64,000 bases of DNA. Origin: JAJFUV01 sp964561215. GTDB lineage: Bacteria > Acidobacteriota > Terriglobia > Bryobacterales > Bryobacteraceae. Position numbers and translations under genes: made by a program. Numbering within the stretch: position 1 is the first letter of the stretch; every line of letters starts with the position of its first letter. Where the stretch lies: positions 1 through 64,000 of the forward strand of contig CAZLOS010000002.1 of the NCBI GenBank assembly GCA_964561215.1, in the 5' to 3' direction. This document shows, in pieces, positions 53,858-62,446 of the stretch. The notes below the pieces were generated by a model. The model was given only the letters and a program-made list of their open reading frames with translations. It searched no databases and had not been told where the DNA came from.

Positions 53858-55795
53858 TTATGCTTCTTCGTCGGCGGGTTGGCTGGAGAGACGTGTCACC
53901 ACGCTCAGGTCTTCGAGGGTGGTCACGTCGCCCGAGACCGTGTGCGAGGTGACGATTTCGCGCAGCAGCCGCCGCATGATTTTGCCGCTGCGGGTCTTCG
54001 GGAGCGCCTCGGTGAAGCGGATCTCTTCGGGCCGGGCGAACGCGCCGATCTCCTTGGCGACCCATTGGCGCAGTTCCCCGCCCAGCCTGTGGTGGTCCCA
54101 GTTGCCCTCCTTCAGCGTGACGAAAGCGCAGACGGCCTGGCCGGTGATCTCGTGCGGCTTGCCCACCACGGCAGCCTCGGCCACGGCGCGGTGGCGCACA
54201 AGCGCCGATTCGACTTCCATGGTGCTCAAGCGGTGCCCGCTCACATTCATGACGTCATCCACGCGGCCGAGGATCCAGTAGTAGCCGTCCGGGTCCCGGC
54301 GGGCGGCGTCGCCGGTGAAATACTTGCCCCGCACCCGGCGCCAATATTGGTCCTCGTAACGCTGCGGATCGCCCCAGAGCGTCCGCGCCATGCTGGGCCA
54401 GGGGCGGTCTACGATGAGGAAGCCTTCCTGGCCGTCCGGAACCGGGTTGCCCGAGAAGTCGACTATTTCCGGAAGGATGCCGGGCATGGGGCGCGTGGCC
54501 GATCCTGGCTTCAGGGGCACCGCCCCGGGCATGGCAGCGATCAGGATGGAGCCGGTTTCCGTCTGCCACCAGGTGTCGACGATGGGGCAGCGGCCTTTGC
54601 CTATCACGCGGTAGTACCACTCCCAGGCGGCCGGATTGATCGGCTCGCCGACGCTGCCCAGCAGGCGCAGGCTGGACAGGTCGCAGGCGTTCGGCCACTG
54701 GTCGCCTTGGCGGATGAGCGCCCGGATGGCGGTGGGCGAACTGTAGAAGATGCTGACCTTATGCTTTTCGACGATGCGCCACCAGCGGTCGAAGGCCGGG
54801 TAATCGGGCGCGCCCTCGTACATGACCGTGGTCGCGCCGGCCGAAAGCGGCCCGTAGACGACGTAGCTGTGCCCGGTCACCCAGCCGATGTCGGCCGTGC
54901 ACCAGAAAACGTCCTCTTCTTGAACGTCGAAGACCCACTTCATGCTCATGGTCGTCTGGAGCAGATATCCGCCCGTAGTGTGGAGAATGCCCTTGGGCTT
55001 GCCGGTGGTGCCGGAGGTGTACAGAACGTAGAGCGGATGCTCGGCGTCAAGTGGCTCGGCCGGGCAGTCATCGCTTGCAGCCGCTTCGAGTTCGTGCCAC
55101 CAATGGTCCCGGCCGTCGCGCATCTTCACATGCGAACCCGTGCGCCGCAAAACGATCACGTCGCGCACGGTAGAGCAGTCTTCCAACGCCTGGTCCACGG
55201 CGTCCTTGAGCCGGACTTCCTTGCCGCGCCGCCAGCTGCCATCGGCGGTCAGAACCACCGCCGCGCCAAGGTCCTGGATGCGGGCCTTGAGGGCTTCGGA
55301 GGAAAAGCCGCCGAAGACGACGCTATGCACGATGCCCAGCCGCGCGCAGGCAAGCATCGCTACCGCCGCTTCGGGAACCATCGGCATGTAGATGATGGTC
55401 CGGTCTCCGATCCCCAGGCCGCGATCTTTCAGGACGTTGGCGAAGCGGCTCACCATGCGCTGCAACTCGCGATAGGTGATTGCGCGCTCGTCGCCCGGTT
55501 CGCCGATCCACCCGATGGCGACTTTGCCTGCGCGCGCCCCTTCGGCGTGCCGGTCCACGCAGTTGTAGCACACGTTCGTCTTGCCGCCGGCAAACCACTT
55601 CACCCGTGGGGGATCCCATTCGAAAACGTGGTCCCACCTCTGAAACCAGAAAAGCTCCTTCTCGGCCAGGTTCCGCCAGAAGTCCTCCGGCTGGGTGCGG
55701 GCATGCTCGTACAGGTTGTTGTAGGCGTCCATACCGGAAACGTGCGCGCGGTGGACGAAATCCGGGGCGGGTCGGTAGACTTGGTCCTCGTTCAT
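53858..55795 (-). CDS. acs: Acetyl-CoA synthetase
   Basis: AMP-forming acetate activation to acetyl-CoA. From ATG 55795 the product has 645 residues, as usual for Acs (~650), and starts MNEDQVYRPAPDFVHRAHVSGMDAYNNLYEHA. Motifs: WFAGGKTNVCYNCVDRHAE, the AMP-binding YTSGTTGKPKGI, WCTADIGWVTGHSY, YYRVIGKGRCPIVDTWWQTETG (A5), KYFTGDAARRDPDGYYWILGRVDDVMNVSGHRLST and the C-terminal PKTRSGKIMRRLLR with the catalytic, acetylatable Lys. The frame is open 47 codons further upstream without homology. Convergent with argR: the gap is 3 bases. Confidence 0.96.
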   Translation of the reverse strand: MNEDQVYRPAPDFVHRAHVSGMDAYNNLYEHARTQPEDFWRNLAEKELFWFQRWDHVFEWDPPRVKWFAGGKTNVCYNCVDRHAEGARAGKVAIGWIGEPGDERAITYRELQRMVSRFANVLKDRGLGIGDRTIIYMPMVPEAAVAMLACARLGIVHSVVFGGFSSEALKARIQDLGAAVVLTADGSWRRGKEVRLKDAVDQALEDCSTVRDVIVLRRTGSHVKMRDGRDHWWHELEAAASDDCPAEPLDAEHPLYVLYTSGTTGKPKGILHTTGGYLLQTTMSMKWVFDVQEEDVFWCTADIGWVTGHSYVVYGPLSAGATTVMYEGAPDYPAFDRWWRIVEKHKVSIFYSSPTAIRALIRQGDQWPNACDLSSLRLLGSVGEPINPAAWEWYYRVIGKGRCPIVDTWWQTETGSILIAAMPGAVPLKPGSATRPMPGILPEIVDFSGNPVPDGQEGFLIVDRPWPSMARTLWGDPQRYEDQYWRRVRGKYFTGDAARRDPDGYYWILGRVDDVMNVSGHRLSTMEVESALVRHRAVAEAAVVGKPHEITGQAVCAFVTLKEGNWDHHRLGGELRQWVAKEIGAFARPEEIRFTEALPKTRSGKIMRRLLREIVTSHTVSGDVTTLEDLSVVTRLSSQPADEEA

Positions 55796-55914
55796 TGCTG
55801 CAGGCGGCTCTTCTGATAGAGATGATTCATTCCCGCCGCAGGGCTGCAGTTTTTTCTGTAGATGACGCGTGCGAGCCCTTGTGAAGACCAGGGATAATGG
55901 TCTAGCCGAAGCTG

Positions 55915-56814
55915 ATGCCATCCACTTCAACGACACAGGTTCAGGTCAGCGTCATCATCGCCTGCCGGAACGGGCGGCGCACCATTCAGAGGTGCCTCGA
56001 TTCGCTCGCCGCGCAGAGGACCACGTCGAGCTTTGAGGCGATCGTCTCCGACAGTTCCACCGACGGCACCGATGCGATCATCCGCGAGAGCTACCCTTGG
56101 GTGAGGCTTCTGCATTTCGAGACGCGCAAATTTCCCGGCGACGCGCGCAACGCAGGCATCCGGGAAGCGCGCGGCCAGTTGCTGGCGTTCATTGATTCCG
56201 ATTGCGTAGCCGCCCCGGATTGGCTGGAGCAGATGACGGCGGCGCAGCGCGGTTCCAACACGACGGTTGGCGGCGTCGTGGACAACGGCGCGCGCGGCCG
56301 TCTGCTGGACTGGGCCGGTTACTTCTGCGAGTTCAGCCAGTGGATGCCGCCGGGCAGGCCGTCCTGGATGGACGACATCCCCACCTGCAACCTGTCGTTC
56401 CACCGGGAACTGTTCGACGAGTTTGGGCCGTTTCTGGAAGGCGTCTACTGTTCGGACACGGCGCTCCATTGGAAGCTGGCGCGCGCGGGACGGAAAGCGC
56501 GCTTTGTCCCCGCTATTAGAGTGGCCCACCACGGTTTGGAGCGGCTGGGCCCGTTCGCGGGCCACGAGCGTTTCCACGGAGAGAGTTTCGCGCGTCTGCG
56601 GGTAAAGGATCGGATGTTCGGTCCGTGGAAGCGATTGTTGTATTTCGGCGGCGCCGCTGTGCTGCCTGCCCTCCTCTGGCTGCGGATCGCAAGGCGTGTG
56701 TTGCGGAACCGGCGCTACCTTCGAGAGTTTGTGCTGGCAACGCCCCTGCTGCTGTTGGGCCTGGCCGCATGGTCTCTCGGCGAGGCGCGCGGCTATCTGC
56801 GAGGAGGACGGTAA
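55915..56814 (+). CDS. Glycosyltransferase family 2
   Basis: A 299-residue GT-A fold enzyme that transfers a sugar from a nucleotide sugar. N-terminal core: VQVSVIIACRNGRRTIQRCLDSLAAQ, EAIVSDSSTDGTDAIIRE, ARNAGIREARGQLLAFIDSDCV (DxD equivalent DSD). The acceptor side has TCNLSFHRELFDEFG. The C-terminal ~70 residues contain basic and hydrophobic segments (LLYFGGAAVLPALLWLRIA, FVLATPLLLLGLAAWSLG) that anchor it to the membrane. Acceptor unknown, likely a cell-surface polysaccharide. A second GT2 follows 5 bases later. Confidence 0.9.
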   Translation: MPSTSTTQVQVSVIIACRNGRRTIQRCLDSLAAQRTTSSFEAIVSDSSTDGTDAIIRESYPWVRLLHFETRKFPGDARNAGIREARGQLLAFIDSDCVAAPDWLEQMTAAQRGSNTTVGGVVDNGARGRLLDWAGYFCEFSQWMPPGRPSWMDDIPTCNLSFHRELFDEFGPFLEGVYCSDTALHWKLARAGRKARFVPAIRVAHHGLERLGPFAGHERFHGESFARLRVKDRMFGPWKRLLYFGGAAVLPALLWLRIARRVLRNRRYLREFVLATPLLLLGLAAWSLGEARGYLRGGR

Positions 56815-56819
56815 GCTCC

Positions 56820-57689
56820 ATGGACTTCTCCATCGTCATCCCCTTCTACAACCGGCTGGACGCGCTCTCCGCCTGCCTGGAATCGCTGACGCGCCTGCGT
56901 TACGACCGGGACCGCATCGAAGTGATCCTGGTGGACGACGGTGGCCGGCAGCGGACCGATGAAGTGGTGTCGCATTTTGCCGATCGCTTGCCGGTCAGCC
57001 TGTTGCGGCAGGAGCACGCGGGGCTCGTCGCCGCCAGGAACCTCGGCGCGAACCATGCGCGCGGCAAGTGGCTGGCTTTCACGGATTCCGACTGCAGCCC
57101 CGCCCAGGACTGGCTGGAGCGGCTCGCCCTGGCTCTCGGCTCCTCGGCGGACCTTGCCGTGGGCGGGCGTGTTGTCAACACGCTGCCCAACATGTTCTCG
57201 GTTGCCAGCCAGTGGCAGACCGACTACCTGATTTCTTACTTCGGCGCGTCGCCCGGACGGCGCGGCTTCTTCACCACGAACAATTTCGCCGTTCCACGCC
57301 AGAGCTTCCTTGCGGCCGGCGGCTTCGACGCCGGCTTCCGGCAGGCCGGAGGCGAGGATCGCGAATTCTGTTACCGCTGGTCCACGCTCGGACGACATTT
57401 CCTTTGGGCGCCGGACGCCGTGGTTTACCACCAGCACCGCCTGACCTGGACCGGCTTCTGCCGCCAGCATTTCCATTACGGCCGCGGCGCATGGCGCTAT
57501 TGGAATCTCCGCAGCCAGACGAGCCGGTTTCTCCAGGGCGACATGCGGGTCTATTTCAACCTTCTCTGGAAGCCGCTTTCGATACGGCCGCTCCCGCGAG
57601 GGATGGCGGTAGCGCTGTTGCAGGCCGTCTCGCAAGCGGCGATCGCCGCGGGGTATCTCGCCGAGGCATGGAGCGCGCGCCGGGCTTAG
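56820..57689 (+). CDS. Glycosyltransferase family 2
   Basis: A 289-residue GT2 starting at ATG 56820 (MDFSIVIPFYNRLDALSACLESL), 5 bases after the preceding GT2; the frame is open further upstream but overlaps that gene. Visible motifs: VILVDDGGRQRTDEVV, LVAARNLGANHARGKWLAFTDSDCSPAQDWLERL with DSD, FFTTNNFAVPRQSFLAAGGFD, GGEDREFCYRWSTLG (the ED..E/D catalytic base region) and YHQHRLTWTGFCRQHFHYGRGA. No clear membrane segment other than the C-terminal Ala-rich helix. The two GT2 genes probably build one glycan; no flippase or other glycan genes lie beside them. Confidence 0.9.
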   Translation: MDFSIVIPFYNRLDALSACLESLTRLRYDRDRIEVILVDDGGRQRTDEVVSHFADRLPVSLLRQEHAGLVAARNLGANHARGKWLAFTDSDCSPAQDWLERLALALGSSADLAVGGRVVNTLPNMFSVASQWQTDYLISYFGASPGRRGFFTTNNFAVPRQSFLAAGGFDAGFRQAGGEDREFCYRWSTLGRHFLWAPDAVVYHQHRLTWTGFCRQHFHYGRGAWRYWNLRSQTSRFLQGDMRVYFNLLWKPLSIRPLPRGMAVALLQAVSQAAIAAGYLAEAWSARRA

Positions 57690-57750
57690 GCGCAGGTGGC
57701 CGGCGCAAGGATGTTCATGGGGTGTACTCTGGGGCGAGGCCCATTCTGCA

Positions 57751-58272
57751 ATGAATCGTAAAGACTTCATCTCTGTCGCGCTCATCGCTCCCACGCTGTT
57801 GCAGGAAGATGTCCAGGCGGCGGATGCGTGCCCGCAAGACTTCGACTTCGCCCAAAACTGGGCCAAAAGTATGATGCGAGTTCTGGATTCGCAGCTGGAC
57901 GAAACGGCGCGGCGTCGGATCATGCAGGAGCAAGGCCGCGCGTGCTTCGTGCACCGGCATGGCCCGCGCAAGGCGGCTAAAGACGATCTGGAGAAGTTGC
58001 TGGCGGGTTTGGGGAAATGGGCGGGGCCGGAGGGGCTGCGGCGCCAGGGGAACGTGATCGAGTTCACCTATCCGGTAAAGAACGGACGCTGCCTGTGCCC
58101 GCTGGCGCGGAGCGGGCCGGCGAGGCTGTCGGGGACGTTCTGCCAGTGTTCGGTCGGCTACGTGCGGGAGATGATCGAGCGCTGCGCGGCAGGACCGCTG
58201 GAAGTGACGCTCGTCGATTCGCTGAAGACCAACCGGAAGCCGTGCAAGTTCCGAATTGAACTGAAGAGCTGA
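57751..58272 (+). CDS. Small protein with C-terminal cysteine cluster, unknown function
   Basis: A 173-residue protein starting MNRKDFISVALIAPTLLQ, possibly with a weak signal sequence. Conserved-looking features are six cysteines: CPQDF, GRACFVHRHG, NGRCLCPLARSG, GTFCQCSVGY and NRKPCKFRIEL. The end (FCQCSVGYVREMIERC ... VTLVDSLKTNRKPCKF) resembles the pattern of DUF6144-type or 4-vinyl reductase-like Cys proteins, but I cannot assign it. It could bind a metal or Fe-S cluster. It lies 61 bases behind the second GT2 and converges on the 58406-59470 gene. Confidence 0.6.
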   Translation: MNRKDFISVALIAPTLLQEDVQAADACPQDFDFAQNWAKSMMRVLDSQLDETARRRIMQEQGRACFVHRHGPRKAAKDDLEKLLAGLGKWAGPEGLRRQGNVIEFTYPVKNGRCLCPLARSGPARLSGTFCQCSVGYVREMIERCAAGPLEVTLVDSLKTNRKPCKFRIELKS

Positions 58273-58405
58273 GTAGGGCGAACGTCGTGGTGTGGCACTT
58301 CTCGAATCGCTTGCCGTTCGGCCTTCTGCGGCAGAAACGCACGGGCCCCGCTGCGGCGAGGAACGAAGATGCGCACCGTGCGCGCAGGGCGTCCGCAACC
58401 GGCGT

Positions 58406-59470
58406 CTACTTCGGGGGCTGCTCCTCGGTCTTCTCCGCAGGCAGTGGTTCGGGCGTGTCGAAGGTGATGGTCGCTTCGGCAGAGAACTTCCGGTACATGC
58501 GGAACTCGACTTCGTTCTTCGAAAGATACTTGCCTGAGCGCATGCGGACCACGGCCCGCAGCGGTAGCACGAACTCGCGCTCGTTGATGGGGATGAAGTC
58601 GTAGTCGAGAACAGTGCTCGCCTGTAGAATGGGGAATGATGGCGGCAAGTTCTCTGCTTCGAGCGTAATTCGCATGACCATTGAGGTATCGCGATCCACA
58701 TAGATCAGGCCGCCATAGGCGGGCACGATGTCTTCCTTGTCGTCCCAAGTGACATGATACTTTGAGTTGGCTTGTGCGACGTGAAAGGAGAATACGTGCA
58801 TCCGCCGCCCGCGCAGGGTTGCCCAACGCTCCCAGTGGAAGCGCGTGCGACTCTCGGGCGCGAAAATCTCGCGCAACATGCTGCCGAACTCGCCGGCCGA
58901 CTTCGATCCGCGCAGTTGATCGTAGGAGAGATTGGACGGCGCGTTGTTCACCGTCATGATCCTGTACTCTTCCTTCTGCTCGAAGTAGCTGAGGCGCGCG
59001 GTGACAGTGTCGTCGCGGTGCCAGAACTCCAGTCCCGAGGGGTCGAAATACCGCCGCGTGACTTGCGTGCAGATGAAGTCCGGCAGGCGCTTGGTGTAGT
59101 TGGCCGCGTAATCGCGGACTTCATCGAGCACCTTCCGCTGCTCCTCTTCCGGAGGCGGCGGGATGGTGACGGGGCCGGACTTCGGCTTCGGCGGCGGCGG
59201 TGCGGGCAGGTTCTTGGAAGCTTCGGCCAGCGTTTTCAATGCCTCAACGGTCTTCGGACCCGCTCCGGCGCCCTGTAGATCCTCCACCACGCTCTGGGTA
59301 AGTTTCTGTGTCAGAGTCACCTTGCGAAGGTAAGAGGCCACCTGGTGGTCCTCGTGCTTGAGTTGAATCGAGGATTGAATGAATGCCACAAGCTGGTCAA
59401 CCGTGAACTTCTGTTGCGCCACAGCGACGACGGTTGCAGCCAGTAGCAGGAGCGCTAGCCGGGACTTCAT
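58406..59470 (-). CDS. Exported protein, paralog 1 of a tandem pair
   Basis: A 354-residue exported protein (signal MKSRLALLLLAATVVAVAQ). Residues ~20-100 form a helical N-terminal domain that the sister gene lacks (FTVDQLVAFIQSSIQLKHEDHQVASYL, LQGAGAGPKTVEALKTLAEAS), which reads like a helix-hairpin regulatory repeat, then a Pro-rich linker. The C-terminal ~240 residues are shared with the upstream gene: YTKRLPDFICTQVTRRY, RLSYFEQKEEYRIMTVN, FAPESRTRFHWERWATLRGRRMHVFSFHV, GGLIYVDRDTSMVMRITLEAE, TFDTPEPLPAEKTEE. No catalytic motif found. It is the last gene of a four-gene minus-strand cluster. Confidence 0.75.
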   Translation of the reverse strand: MKSRLALLLLAATVVAVAQQKFTVDQLVAFIQSSIQLKHEDHQVASYLRKVTLTQKLTQSVVEDLQGAGAGPKTVEALKTLAEASKNLPAPPPPKPKSGPVTIPPPPEEEQRKVLDEVRDYAANYTKRLPDFICTQVTRRYFDPSGLEFWHRDDTVTARLSYFEQKEEYRIMTVNNAPSNLSYDQLRGSKSAGEFGSMLREIFAPESRTRFHWERWATLRGRRMHVFSFHVAQANSKYHVTWDDKEDIVPAYGGLIYVDRDTSMVMRITLEAENLPPSFPILQASTVLDYDFIPINEREFVLPLRAVVRMRSGKYLSKNEVEFRMYRKFSAEATITFDTPEPLPAEKTEEQPPK

Positions 59471-59480
59471 ACCTTCATTG

Positions 59481-59513
59481 TGTCGCAAAAACGGCGATCA
59501 CGCTTTTGCGGCA
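59481..59513 (-). terminator. Stem-loop between the tandem exported paralogs
   Basis: TGTCGCAAAA (59481-59490) pairs with TTTTGCGGCA (59504-59513) across a 13-base loop, with one G-T pair. It lies between the two paralogous genes, 10 bases before the second start. With only a short T-run inside the stem it is a weak terminator or processing site. Confidence 0.4.
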
Positions 59514-59517
59514 CCAC

Positions 59518-60348
59518 CTACTTGAGCGGCCGTTCCTCGGTGCGCTCCTTGGGCAGTGGTTCCGGGGTGTCGAACGAGATCGTCGATTCCGAGCCGAACT
59601 TCCGGTAGTCGCGGAACTCCATCTCGATTTGATACTCTTCCCTCGCCGTCCTCATGCGCGTTTGCGAACGGAGCGGCAGCAGATACTGGTTCCCACCGAT
59701 CCTCGCAAAGTCGTAGTCGAGTTCAGTCCAGGCCTTCAGAATGGGGATCTTGGGCGGAATATCGTCAGTCTCGGCCGTGACCTTCGCCAGCATCTCCATG
59801 TCGCCGTCGACGTAGATCAAGCCCTTGTAACCGGCAGCGGCACTGTTCCTTTGATCATACTTAATGTGCCATTGGGAATTCGCTCGCTGGATGCTGTAAG
59901 CGTAGACATGCATGCGGCGGTTCCGGAGTCTTGCCCAGCGCTTCCACGTGAAACCGGCGCGGCATGACGGCGCAAACAGCATTTTCACCTGAGTGCCGAA
60001 TTCACCCCGCGATACCGCACCGCCGAGTTCGTCCATCTCGACCGTGCTGGGCTTTCCATTGACCGAGATGACCTTGTAGTCTTCCCGCTGTCCGAAAAAG
60101 CTGAGGCGCGCCACGATCACCTGCGGCCGTTGGTTCCAACTCGCGTGCTTCGTCTCGCTCAGGTAGCGGCGCGTAACCTGTGTACAGATGAAATCCGGCA
60201 ACCGCTTGGTGTAATCGGAGGCATAGGTGCGCACTGCGTTCAGGATGCGTGCTTGTTCCTCGTTCGATGGCGGCGTATCCGCCGTCTTCTGCTGCCCGCT
60301 AAGAGAAACGATCGCACCCAGCACACACAACAAGAGCCGAAGTTTCAT
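59518..60348 (-). CDS. Exported protein, paralog 2 of a tandem pair
   Basis: A 276-residue exported protein starting at ATG 60348 (MKLRLLLCVLGAIVSLSGQQ), without the helical domain of its neighbour. Shared segments are YTKRLPDFICTQVTRRY, RLSFFGQREDYKVISVNG, GGAVSRGEFGTQVKMLFAP, FTWKRWARLRNRRMHVYAY, GYKGLIYVDGDMEMLAKVTAETD and ISFDTPEPLPKERTEERPLK. This is a family I only know as an acidobacterial exported conserved protein. The identical TRRY block and end motif show recent duplication. It starts 16 bases after the SGNH hydrolase gene in the same operon. Confidence 0.75.
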   Translation of the reverse strand: MKLRLLLCVLGAIVSLSGQQKTADTPPSNEEQARILNAVRTYASDYTKRLPDFICTQVTRRYLSETKHASWNQRPQVIVARLSFFGQREDYKVISVNGKPSTVEMDELGGAVSRGEFGTQVKMLFAPSCRAGFTWKRWARLRNRRMHVYAYSIQRANSQWHIKYDQRNSAAAGYKGLIYVDGDMEMLAKVTAETDDIPPKIPILKAWTELDYDFARIGGNQYLLPLRSQTRMRTAREEYQIEMEFRDYRKFGSESTISFDTPEPLPKERTEERPLK

Positions 60349-60364
60349 ATCTTCGGATTCCAAT

Positions 60365-61459
60365 TCAAAATACGCCGAGGCGTTTCTTGCGAGTCTCTTT
60401 CGCCGGGGTTGGGGCGGCTCCCGGCGCGGCCTTTTCGATCGCGCTGATGGCGAGCGGCGCCATGACGCGATAGCCGGCGGCGTTGGGATGCAGGCCGTCG
60501 TCCGACAGATCGGCGCGGAGCATGCCCGATGAATCGACCATCCTCGAGAAGTAGTCAAGGTAAACGAAGCCGCGCTCGCGCGTGAAGCCGATCAGCCAGT
60601 CGTTGAGAGAGCGAATCTGCGTCGGCGGGCGTCGGCGGGTCTGGGCGAAGTTGGGATTCGCATTCTTGTGGTAGTCGCTCACGGGCAGCAGCGTGGCGAA
60701 GATCGGTTTGATCTTATGCGCCACGGCCAGGTCTGCGATCATGCTTAGGTTGTTCTGGATCGTTGTGAGTGGAACCTGGCGGCCGATGTCGTTGGTGCCG
60801 GCGAGGATGAGCACAGCGGCGGGCTTCAAGTTGATGACGTCGGCCTTGAACCGGCCCAGCATTTCGCCGGTGATCTGGCCGCTGATGCCGCGGTTGACGA
60901 AATCCCTTTCCGGGAAGTACTCGTTAAGGTGCCAGAAGTCGGTGATACTGTCGCCGAAAAACACGACGCGCGGCTTGCCGGGATGCGGCGCGCCGAGCCG
61001 GGAATTGTCCTCGGCGTAACGTTGCAGGTTGTCGCGGTCGGGACTGCGCAGGCCGCGTTCCTTCTGATCCAACAGCGCCCGGAAATGGGATTCCATGCGA
61101 TTGGACAGGTCACGGAGTTCGGCGAACTGCTTGCGCGCCTGCTCCGGATACGGAAAAGGTTTCGGCACCGCGTCGCCCAACATCAAGAAGGTCTTGAGGT
61201 TCGAAACGAAAGCGTAGGTCAGGCCCGGGTGATTCTGCCCCGGCGCTTCGCGCAGCGCGCCTAACGCGGTGCGGCAGTTCTCGATAACCGGCACTCCGGC
61301 GCGGCCCAGTTCCGGCGTGGCCACCGTTGTGGATTCCATAAGCTGCAGGGCACGCTCGTATGTTTGCAGTGCCTCGCGAGGCGGCATGAGAGGATCGGTC
61401 TGCGCCGCCAGGGTGCCGGCGAGCGCTAACACCGCGATCAGATACGCGAACTTCTTCAT
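60365..61459 (-). CDS. Exported SGNH/GDSL hydrolase
   Basis: A 364-residue exported esterase or acyl-hydrolase (signal MKKFAYLIAVLALAGTLAAQ). Residues 20-160 form an additional helical region. The SGNH domain starts near 163: block I FFGDSITD with Ser171, block II Gly194 (GISGQITGEM), block III GTNDI with Asn223, and block V DDGLHPNAAGY with the Asp/His pair. Similar domains act on sugar esters or peptidoglycan. The ATG overlaps the stop of the DUF3108-like gene in ATGA (61459-61456), so it is translationally coupled. Confidence 0.9.
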   Translation of the reverse strand: MKKFAYLIAVLALAGTLAAQTDPLMPPREALQTYERALQLMESTTVATPELGRAGVPVIENCRTALGALREAPGQNHPGLTYAFVSNLKTFLMLGDAVPKPFPYPEQARKQFAELRDLSNRMESHFRALLDQKERGLRSPDRDNLQRYAEDNSRLGAPHPGKPRVVFFGDSITDFWHLNEYFPERDFVNRGISGQITGEMLGRFKADVINLKPAAVLILAGTNDIGRQVPLTTIQNNLSMIADLAVAHKIKPIFATLLPVSDYHKNANPNFAQTRRRPPTQIRSLNDWLIGFTRERGFVYLDYFSRMVDSSGMLRADLSDDGLHPNAAGYRVMAPLAISAIEKAAPGAAPTPAKETRKKRLGVF

Positions 61460-62247
61460 GACTTTTCTTCCTTATTCAGTTGCAGCGTGATGGTTCCGAT
61501 GTAAAGGGGCAGCCGGATTCGGATCTGGACGGGCAGCCTGCGCGCGTCGTCGGTGAGCCAAACAAACAGCCGTCCTTTGCGATGGTAGAGGACGTCGCTG
61601 AACAGGAACACCTCGTGGCGGATGGTTTGGAACTTTCCAGCAGGCGTGGCGATCTGCTCGCGCTCCTGGACCTCCACGCGAGCCTGCGCGCTCTTCTTGC
61701 CGTCGCTGACCGGGACTTGCAAGACCTGCCCCGGCGTCGTACGCAGGGTTCGCAAATAGTACAACCCGCCCAGCACATCGTGCGTGCAAGACGCAGTATC
61801 CACTTCGCGCATCGCCACCGTGGCGTTCCGCTTGAGGTCACGCTCGACGTAAGTGGCCTTGCGTCGATTCCTGTCGTAATTCACCGTGGTTTCGCGCTGC
61901 CGGCTACCCTCGTTCGCCTGCAGCAGGGAGCGGATGGCGCAAAGCTGATCGGAGAGCGCCACGGTGTAGCGGTTGTCCACTTTGTAAAGCCGTGAAACCA
62001 GCCCGGCGGATTCGAGTTCAAGCCCCGCGTTGAAAGCTGTCCCGCTCTGCCTGCCGGTCCGCTGCCAATTGAGTCGTACATTGCCGGCATGAATGAATCG
62101 CCATTCGACGGTGTAGGCGATGCTCTCCTTCGCGGGAAGCGCAGAGACGTTCCCCATCTGCTGTGTGTTGGCGTGCGGCACTGCCACCGTCAGCAGCAGG
62201 ATCAGGAGAAAACGAATAGCCCACCTGGATTCCAAGGGGAGGGGCAT
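61456..62247 (-). CDS. Exported DUF3108-family protein
   Basis: A 263-residue protein from ATG 62247 with an export signal (RWAIRFLLILLLTVAVPHA). The sequence follows DUF3108: SIAYTVEWRFIHAGNVRLNWQ, LELESAGLVSRLYKVDNRYTVAL, GGLYYLRTLRTTPGQVLQVPVSDGKK, FQTIRHEVFLFSDVLYHRKGRLFVWLTDDARRLPVQIRIRLPLYIGTITLQL. Members are periplasmic beta-barrel-like proteins of unknown function. It is first in the operon DUF3108-SGNH-paralog 2-paralog 1. The frame is open 24 codons further up. Confidence 0.85.
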   Translation of the reverse strand: MPLPLESRWAIRFLLILLLTVAVPHANTQQMGNVSALPAKESIAYTVEWRFIHAGNVRLNWQRTGRQSGTAFNAGLELESAGLVSRLYKVDNRYTVALSDQLCAIRSLLQANEGSRQRETTVNYDRNRRKATYVERDLKRNATVAMREVDTASCTHDVLGGLYYLRTLRTTPGQVLQVPVSDGKKSAQARVEVQEREQIATPAGKFQTIRHEVFLFSDVLYHRKGRLFVWLTDDARRLPVQIRIRLPLYIGTITLQLNKEEKS

Positions 62248-62347
62248 GAACTTCGAGTCTCGCAGATCCGGACGGCGGCCCGCAAGCGGGAAGCTCGTTC
62301 GGTACCCTCGATGTCGCACGCGGAGCGCGCAGTCTTGCGCGCAGCGC

Positions 62348-62399
62348 CGGCAGTCGTGTCGGCGGACGGTTTACTGAAATTGCGCCGGCACGACTGCCG
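62348..62399. repeat. 11-bp inverted repeat upstream of the DUF3108 operon
   Basis: CGGCAGTCGTG (62348-62358) and CACGACTGCCG (62389-62399) are perfect inverted copies with 30 bases between them. GCGCCGGCA is also repeated directly at 62344 and 62382. It lies in the 199-bp gap between ridA and the DUF3108 gene and may be a terminator of ridA or an operator. Otherwise this gap shows no gene. Confidence 0.5.
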
Positions 62400-62446
62400 C
62401 CGTGGCAGGTCTGGCGACCCGCTCCACATGGAGGCAGGAGTCCTAC

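Noticed and set aside
53858..55936. Upstream start of acs at 55936
   Set aside because: The additional 47 residues show no homology and overlap the divergent glycosyltransferase start; ATG 55795 matches the family N-terminus.
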